NCBI GenBank assembly: GCA_018666055.1
Contig: JABJAS010000172.1
Coordinates: 1 to 9,621, forward strand
Source of the DNA: Halieaceae bacterium
GTDB lineage: Bacteria > Pseudomonadota > Gammaproteobacteria > Pseudomonadales > Halieaceae
DNA: 9,621 nt
Reading direction: 5' to 3'
The notes beneath the pieces were generated by a model that was not told where the DNA came from, searched no databases, and worked only from the letters and a program-made list of their open reading frames with translations. Within the stretch, counting starts at the first letter, position 1. Each line of letters begins with the position of its first letter. The position numbers and the translations under genes were made by a program. Shown here piece by piece: positions 8,001 through 9,621 of this stretch.

Positions 8001-9621
8001 AGTGGTGAGAGCAGTACGCAAGCCGTTTCAATTACAGTGAACCCGGTTGTAGAAGCCAATGCCATCACCATCGATCGCATCGAAGGGGATTCCGGTGTTG
8101 CCGGTGATTTTCAGACCAACGACACGACGCTTACCGTATCGGGGAGTCTTGAAAAAGCGATTGCCAGCGATGAACGGGTCGAGATTTCAACCGACGGCGG
8201 GGAGACCTGGACAACCGTCACGGTCGATGGCACCAACTGGTCGTTTGAGGACCCAACTGAGCAAGACGCATCCTTTACGTTTGTGGTGCGCATTGCTGGG
8301 CCCGGCGACAGTGTCGGCGCAACGGCCGAACAGGCTGTAACCATCGATACCACACCGCCAATTGCCATAATTGAACTCGACAGCGCTATCACTTCAGACA
8401 ACGTCATCAATGCCCAAGAATCTAACTCTGATGTAACAGTTTCTGGCTCGGTGGGCGGTGAGGCCCGCGTAGGGGATACCGTGACCCTGACGGTTAACGG
8501 CGTTCAAAGTCAGGCGGCAGTAGAAAGCATTGAAGGCGCATTACGTTTTAGCGTCAATATTCCAGGCGCTGATTTGGTGGCGGATGGCGACCTGGCCATC
8601 GATGCGGCGATCACAACAACCGATGACGCGGGTAATATTAGCGAAGTGGCAACAGATGTTCAGACCTATGCGGTCGATCTCGAGGCTTTCGCGACGATCA
8701 CTGTTGAAGTCTTGCCTGAGTTAGAGGGCGTGGCCCTTGAAAATGCGATTGCGGTTGCGGCTTACCGTGGTGACGACCTCAATGTTACTGGTGTCGCTGG
8801 TCTGGATGCGGCTGATGCAGGTGAGATTACCTTAACGGTTAACGGGAACACTTATACGGGTGCTGTTGGCGAGCAAGGCACATATAGCATTGCCATTGCT
8901 GCAGCTGACTTGGTTGATGCAGAGAGCGCTGAGGGTACGACTCGCGCAATATCAGTCACGGTTGAGGCAAGCGACGAAGCCGGTAACCCGGCAACGGCAT
9001 CTGCAGCAACCGATGTTTTGGTGCGCCCGGTTCAGCAGGTTCAGTTCACGGATAACTATGTCGACGGAGTGAGCTACAGCACGACGTCTGGTCTGTCGGG
9101 CACAACGGGCACGAATGAAAGCACCGGTGAAGCTGGTGCCCAAGGTTCTTTCCTGTATCGTGCAGGCGACACCATTACCTTGACGCTCGGTAGCGTCATT
9201 ATTGCTGAATTTAGCGCCGATCAAGTTCAGGGCAACGTGCTTTTCTTGCAAGATATTGCCGGCGTTGCATTGAGCGACGTGAACAACGATTACGTTGAAA
9301 ACATGGCAATTTTCCTTCAGACACTCGATGCCGACGCCAATGCTGATAACGGCATTCAAATTACGCCAGAAACGGCTGCTTTCTTCGAAGGCTATACGGA
9401 CTCCGGAACGGGTGAGGCGCTCAACATAGCAACTGCTGGCAAGCAACTGTTGGCGAATGCACTGACGGCAGCTGCGAACGCCGTTGATGACCTAGGTAAC
9501 AGCCTGAATTTATTACCCGCTGATTTCGAATTCAGCGCAGATAGCGAAACCGACCAAGATGGGGCAAATGATGAAGGCCTGTTAGAAAACACGTTCGAGA
9601 CCGTCGCACTTCAGCACGTCG
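1623..9621 (+). CDS. Giant LapA-like adhesin: retention module, cadherin-like/VCBS repeats, Ig-like domains (3' partial)
   Basis: A surface adhesin exported by type I secretion. The frame is open from ATG 1623 to the window edge (2666 codons plus one base, no stop), so the gene is longer than seen. Residues about 1-126 are a LapA-type retention module, with a LapG-type cleavage site T141-A-A-G144 after it. Residues 195 to about 2142 are roughly twenty extracellular beta-sandwich domains with recurring motifs (NINVLDND, INADGTLNYTP, DTITYT, VND-PVA). Residues about 2143-2468 are three bacterial Ig-like domains, and from about 2469 a different module begins. I see no cysteine codon, only about ten lysines, and many Asp-rich turns of the calcium-binding kind. 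The HlyD-type adaptor gene upstream probably exports it. C-terminal RTX repeats and the secretion signal should lie beyond the window. The ligand is unknown. Family assignment is firm; membrane retention and release are inferred from the LapA family. Confidence 0.95.
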   Translation, partial: MSTVQIAEVQEIQGTAYAVNADGERRLLQAGDALFDGESVETSEGGVVELILSDGQSFVIAGQPVFLISADLIADLAPGADESVLQAETLDELLAEGSLESLEQIIESADEAEAESLDDLLTAAEEDPSASGIDFDNLAATAAGGDDSGADGGGSTIVQATRISSSGDDTSATLTEGNTQAAPNTDAAGGNNNSISVAFDDAFAISEDTPSAGNLADNDALSGDVTFALLDQAGPSNGAVTLNEDGTFVFTPNTDFVGGDSFQYVITDANGQTSTATVSITVEAVNDVPVAVDDVVLAQEDVRLENINVLDNDSDSDGNLLTVTSAVSAAGGVVTINPDGTLSYQAPANFTGADTINYTIDDGAGGSSTAVVNIDVAPVSDLAAADDQSAGAEDAVISGSVADNDTTGSGGALTYAVESDVENGALTFNTDGSYEYTPNPNFNGTDSFTYVVTDADSGEGLTQLVTLTIDPVSDLTAADDQNAGDQDTVISGSVAGNDTTRSGGSLIYAIESGTESGALIFNADGAYDYTPSSGFTGTDSFSYVVTDADSGESVTQTVTLTVNALDIPPVDEPPVDETPIDEPPVVVNQAPIAQDDDAAVVQNVPLSNIKVLDNDEDPEGEALTVTAAVSASGALVSINADGTLNYTPNVDFLGADTVTYTIIDPDGATAQASLIVVVAEPQAQNALEGEPLDVYLEDTEFLRSLPADTTVTVASSQGSIVSISEDGVMSYQAPDGFTGEDVITYTIDDGQGNVVTKTVVVQVYPQNAPLVGIDDSVVTPEDVSLSNIAVLANDKIEEGSEVAVVSATSSFGAQVEINADGTLNYTPKQDFTGIDTVTYTARNGDGIESTATLSVEVTPENDPPVAVVDSVTTLEDTPLENINVLGNDIDVEGDTLTVLEVSSAEGAQVSVNDDGTVNYQPNANFNGVDTITYSVSDGVGGVTTGELKISVEAVNDAPVVTSEQVSVVQNQSLDAIAVLLNDEDPDGNPLSVEAVVASDGGTVEINEDGTLKYTPAQDYVGQETLTYTVIDGQGGRVEGQVTVSVSLSDDGPVANEDSVSVDEDGQLLGLDVLGNDRVADGETLSVVSATSEQGATVVINDDGTLDYEAPANFDGIDVVTYTARDSQGRESQSTVTVTVNEVNDAPVASDDTATALQSALLENINVLANDTDVENDALTVIEAVSANGATVVINADGTLNYQSADGFSGLDTVSYTISDGAGGTSGATLSVTVELGAILPVAVNDGVGAVEDTLLKNINVLDNDTDANNDTLTVTSAVSTAGGAVTINADGTLNYLPPANFTGEDTITYSISDGNEGASTATVTVSVASINDTPVAFSANEDTSEEIVLNGAVPGATDVDGTIVSYTVVNDVAEGLLTLEVDGSYRFDPSSDFDDLADGESRDVTFTYTATDNEDQASAPATITITVTGTNDVPVANAATQNTDENTVLEGTVAATSVDGVIASYAVASDLADEGQGSLTFNADGSYSFEPGDDFDDLADGESREVAFTYTATDNSGGVSAPATVTITVTGTNDTPVAIGASVETLEDTSIIELDVLGNVTDIDGDTITLVSVDSEAGGTITLNEGGTINYVPAENYFGSDTLTYVATDPAGGSVTGSIAIDIIAVNDVPVVVGETIVTEEDAAVDNIVVLANDSDIEGDALSVTAASSVNGGTVTINPDGTLNYSPPANFNGTDTIEYTVTDAGGAASVGAVLVTVNSVNDQPIASTLGATTGKGIALEGDLSLSVEAGDAPLTFGLMPGAEPQHGVVTLNDDGTFVYTPDEDFSGIERFGYTVTDEDGDQSFSVVTISVVADSFRANAESDLPDDVPVAASDVYAVDEDMSITGRVTQNDDLSTDGDGTNVVTVAESDGPSHGALTMSEAGVFVYTPDTNYFGADSFRYTLTDANGDTSSAVVTLNVGQVNDEAVFEGDVSGTMLEDGGLDRPLGEGAEVTPIIGALSATDFLGGVLEDTGLAGIDNLGTENGFRIAVDDQYVQAQGGVATIDADGNWAYTPNANFNGPDSFTVLVTDDLGNVESQVINVTVDVQTDLSAADDAISVDEDDVLNASVADNDSTISGGALTYALAAGATVGNGELLFNEDGSYTYTPNTDYYGPDSFSYVVTDAASGESSTQAVSITVNPVVEANAITIDRIEGDSGVAGDFQTNDTTLTVSGSLEKAIASDERVEISTDGGETWTTVTVDGTNWSFEDPTEQDASFTFVVRIAGPGDSVGATAEQAVTIDTTPPIAIIELDSAITSDNVINAQESNSDVTVSGSVGGEARVGDTVTLTVNGVQSQAAVESIEGALRFSVNIPGADLVADGDLAIDAAITTTDDAGNISEVATDVQTYAVDLEAFATITVEVLPELEGVALENAIAVAAYRGDDLNVTGVAGLDAADAGEITLTVNGNTYTGAVGEQGTYSIAIAAADLVDAESAEGTTRAISVTVEASDEAGNPATASAATDVLVRPVQQVQFTDNYVDGVSYSTTSGLSGTTGTNESTGEAGAQGSFLYRAGDTITLTLGSVIIAEFSADQVQGNVLFLQDIAGVALSDVNNDYVENMAIFLQTLDADANADNGIQITPETAAFFEGYTDSGTGEALNIATAGKQLLANALTAAANAVDDLGNSLNLLPADFEFSADSETDQDGANDEGLLENTFETVALQHV
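2043..2054 (+). other. LapG-type protease cleavage motif TAAG
   Basis: Codons for T141-A142-A143-G144, followed by GDDSGADGGGSTIV. In characterised LapA proteins the periplasmic cysteine protease LapG cuts between the two alanines of TAAG, in the same place relative to the retention module and the same Gly-rich setting. Cutting here would release the adhesin. Cleavage is inferred from the family. Confidence 0.82.
3324..3380 (+). other. Pro/Asp/Glu linker inside the adhesin
   Basis: Residues 568-586 read PPVDEPPVDETPIDEPPVV, three imperfect copies of a PPVDE-type unit between the domain that starts at 3039 and the one that starts at 3393. It is probably an extended, flexible acidic hinge between two blocks of the stalk. 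Confidence 0.8.
5622..6227 (+). repeat. Pair of VCBS-type domains within the adhesin
   Basis: Two adjacent units of 100 and 102 residues match the VCBS repeat pattern: a dG(T/V)I.SY start, DGSY, DFDDLADGESR, VTFTYTATDN or VAFTYTATDN, then APAT(I/V)TITVTGTND. They differ from the 94-residue units on both sides and resemble each other most, so they look like an ancient tandem duplication inside the larger array. Confidence 0.85.
8049..9026 (+). repeat. Three bacterial Ig-like domains of the adhesin
   Basis: Domain 1 (about 8049-8354) has LTVSGSLEKA, VEISTDGGETWTTV and ends in VTIDTTPP. Domain 2 (about 8355-8681) has ITSDNVINAQES, VTVSGSVGGEARVGDTVTL, NIPGADLVAD and TTDDAGN. Domain 3 (about 8682-9026) has LNVTGVAGLDAADAGEITLT, VNGNTYTGAVG, IAAADLVDA and ASDEAGNPAT. 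These features are those of Big/BapA-type Ig-like modules common in the distal half of type I secreted adhesins. An RGD tripeptide occurs in domain 3 (8766-8774). Confidence 0.82.
9027..9621 (+). other. Non-repeat module of the adhesin with an NGIQI motif (partial)
   Basis: From residue about 2469 the protein changes character: GSFLYRAGDTITLTLGSVII, then ENMAIFLQTLDADANADN followed by GIQIT, then a helix-like stretch ending LLANALTAAANAVDD. A Y/F-(K/R)-GD...G...LQ(S/T)LD.DGN..NGI.I pattern is one I recall from other proteobacterial surface proteins, as a recurring domain without a settled function. It is the first non-repeated extracellular module and could be a ligand-binding part. The window ends inside or just after it. 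Confidence 0.55.

Larger units (their letters stand above)
2205..8048 (+). repeat. Array of about 20 cadherin-like/tandem-95 and VCBS-type domains
   Basis: Domain starts by the recurring PVA-type boundary: 2205, 2487, 2760, 3039, 3393, about 3678, 3927, 4212, 4494, 4776, 5058, 5340, 5622, 5922, 6228, 6510, 6792, 7107, 7398 and 7764. Five consecutive units from 4212 to 5621 and two from 6228 to 6791 are exactly 282 bases (94 residues). The consensus runs ED..L.NI.VLDND.D..GD.LTV, then G..V.IN.DGTLNYTP..F.G.DTITYTI.DG.GG, then V.VTV..VND.PVA. Units at 2760, 3039 and 7764 form a subtype with AADD, GGALTYA-like and DA.SGE motifs. Such domains act as a calcium-stiffened stalk. At DNA level most copies differ widely at synonymous sites. 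Confidence 0.9.

Noticed and set aside
8766..8774. RGD tripeptide as an integrin-binding motif
   Set aside because: A three-residue match is expected by chance in a Gly/Asp-rich protein of this size, and nothing else points to a host-cell role.
8059..9072. Short + strand frames (8059-8340, 8530-8724, 8860-9072)
   Set aside because: They lie in another frame inside the adhesin, have no family features and no ribosome binding sites.

Overview
The window is the 5' part of a type I secretion / giant surface adhesin locus, with everything on the + strand. It probably comes from a Gram-negative, likely marine gammaproteobacterium. That guess rests on the HlyD-type adaptor, the LapA-type N-terminal retention module with a TAAG protease site, the very acidic, cysteine-free, lysine-poor repeat protein and the moderate GC content. 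Genus cannot be read from the sequence.

Layout. (1) 1-582: the last 193 residues of a HlyD/LapC-type periplasmic adaptor; its start lies upstream of the window. (2) 582-1196: a LuxR-type regulator whose start codon overlaps the adaptor stop (TGATG), so the two are translationally coupled. It has a divergent receiver-like N-terminus and a standard LuxR DNA-binding domain. (3) 1197-1622: a 426-base gap with no convincing gene. It contains an inverted repeat, two different short tandem-repeat arrays (4 x 14 bases and 5 x 9 bases) and, next to the following gene, sequence able to form several competing hairpins. (4) 1623-9621: one open frame of 2666 codons that runs off the end of the window, coding for a giant adhesin.

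The adhesin reads, in order: N-terminal retention module (residues about 1-126); LapG-type cleavage site T141-A-A-G144 in a Gly/Asp-rich linker; about twenty cadherin-like/tandem-95 and VCBS-type domains, many exactly 94 residues long (282 bases), interrupted by one Pro/Asp/Glu linker; three bacterial Ig-like domains; then a different globular module ending in the motif FLQTLDADANADNGIQI, at the window edge. C-terminal RTX repeats and a secretion signal would be expected further downstream but are not in the window.

How the parts fit (inference from LapA-family biology): the adaptor is part of the channel that exports the adhesin. The retention module would hold the adhesin in the outer-membrane pore until a LapG-type periplasmic protease cuts at TAAG. 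The LuxR regulator probably controls this cluster. No lapD, lapG, ABC ATPase or TolC-like gene is visible here.
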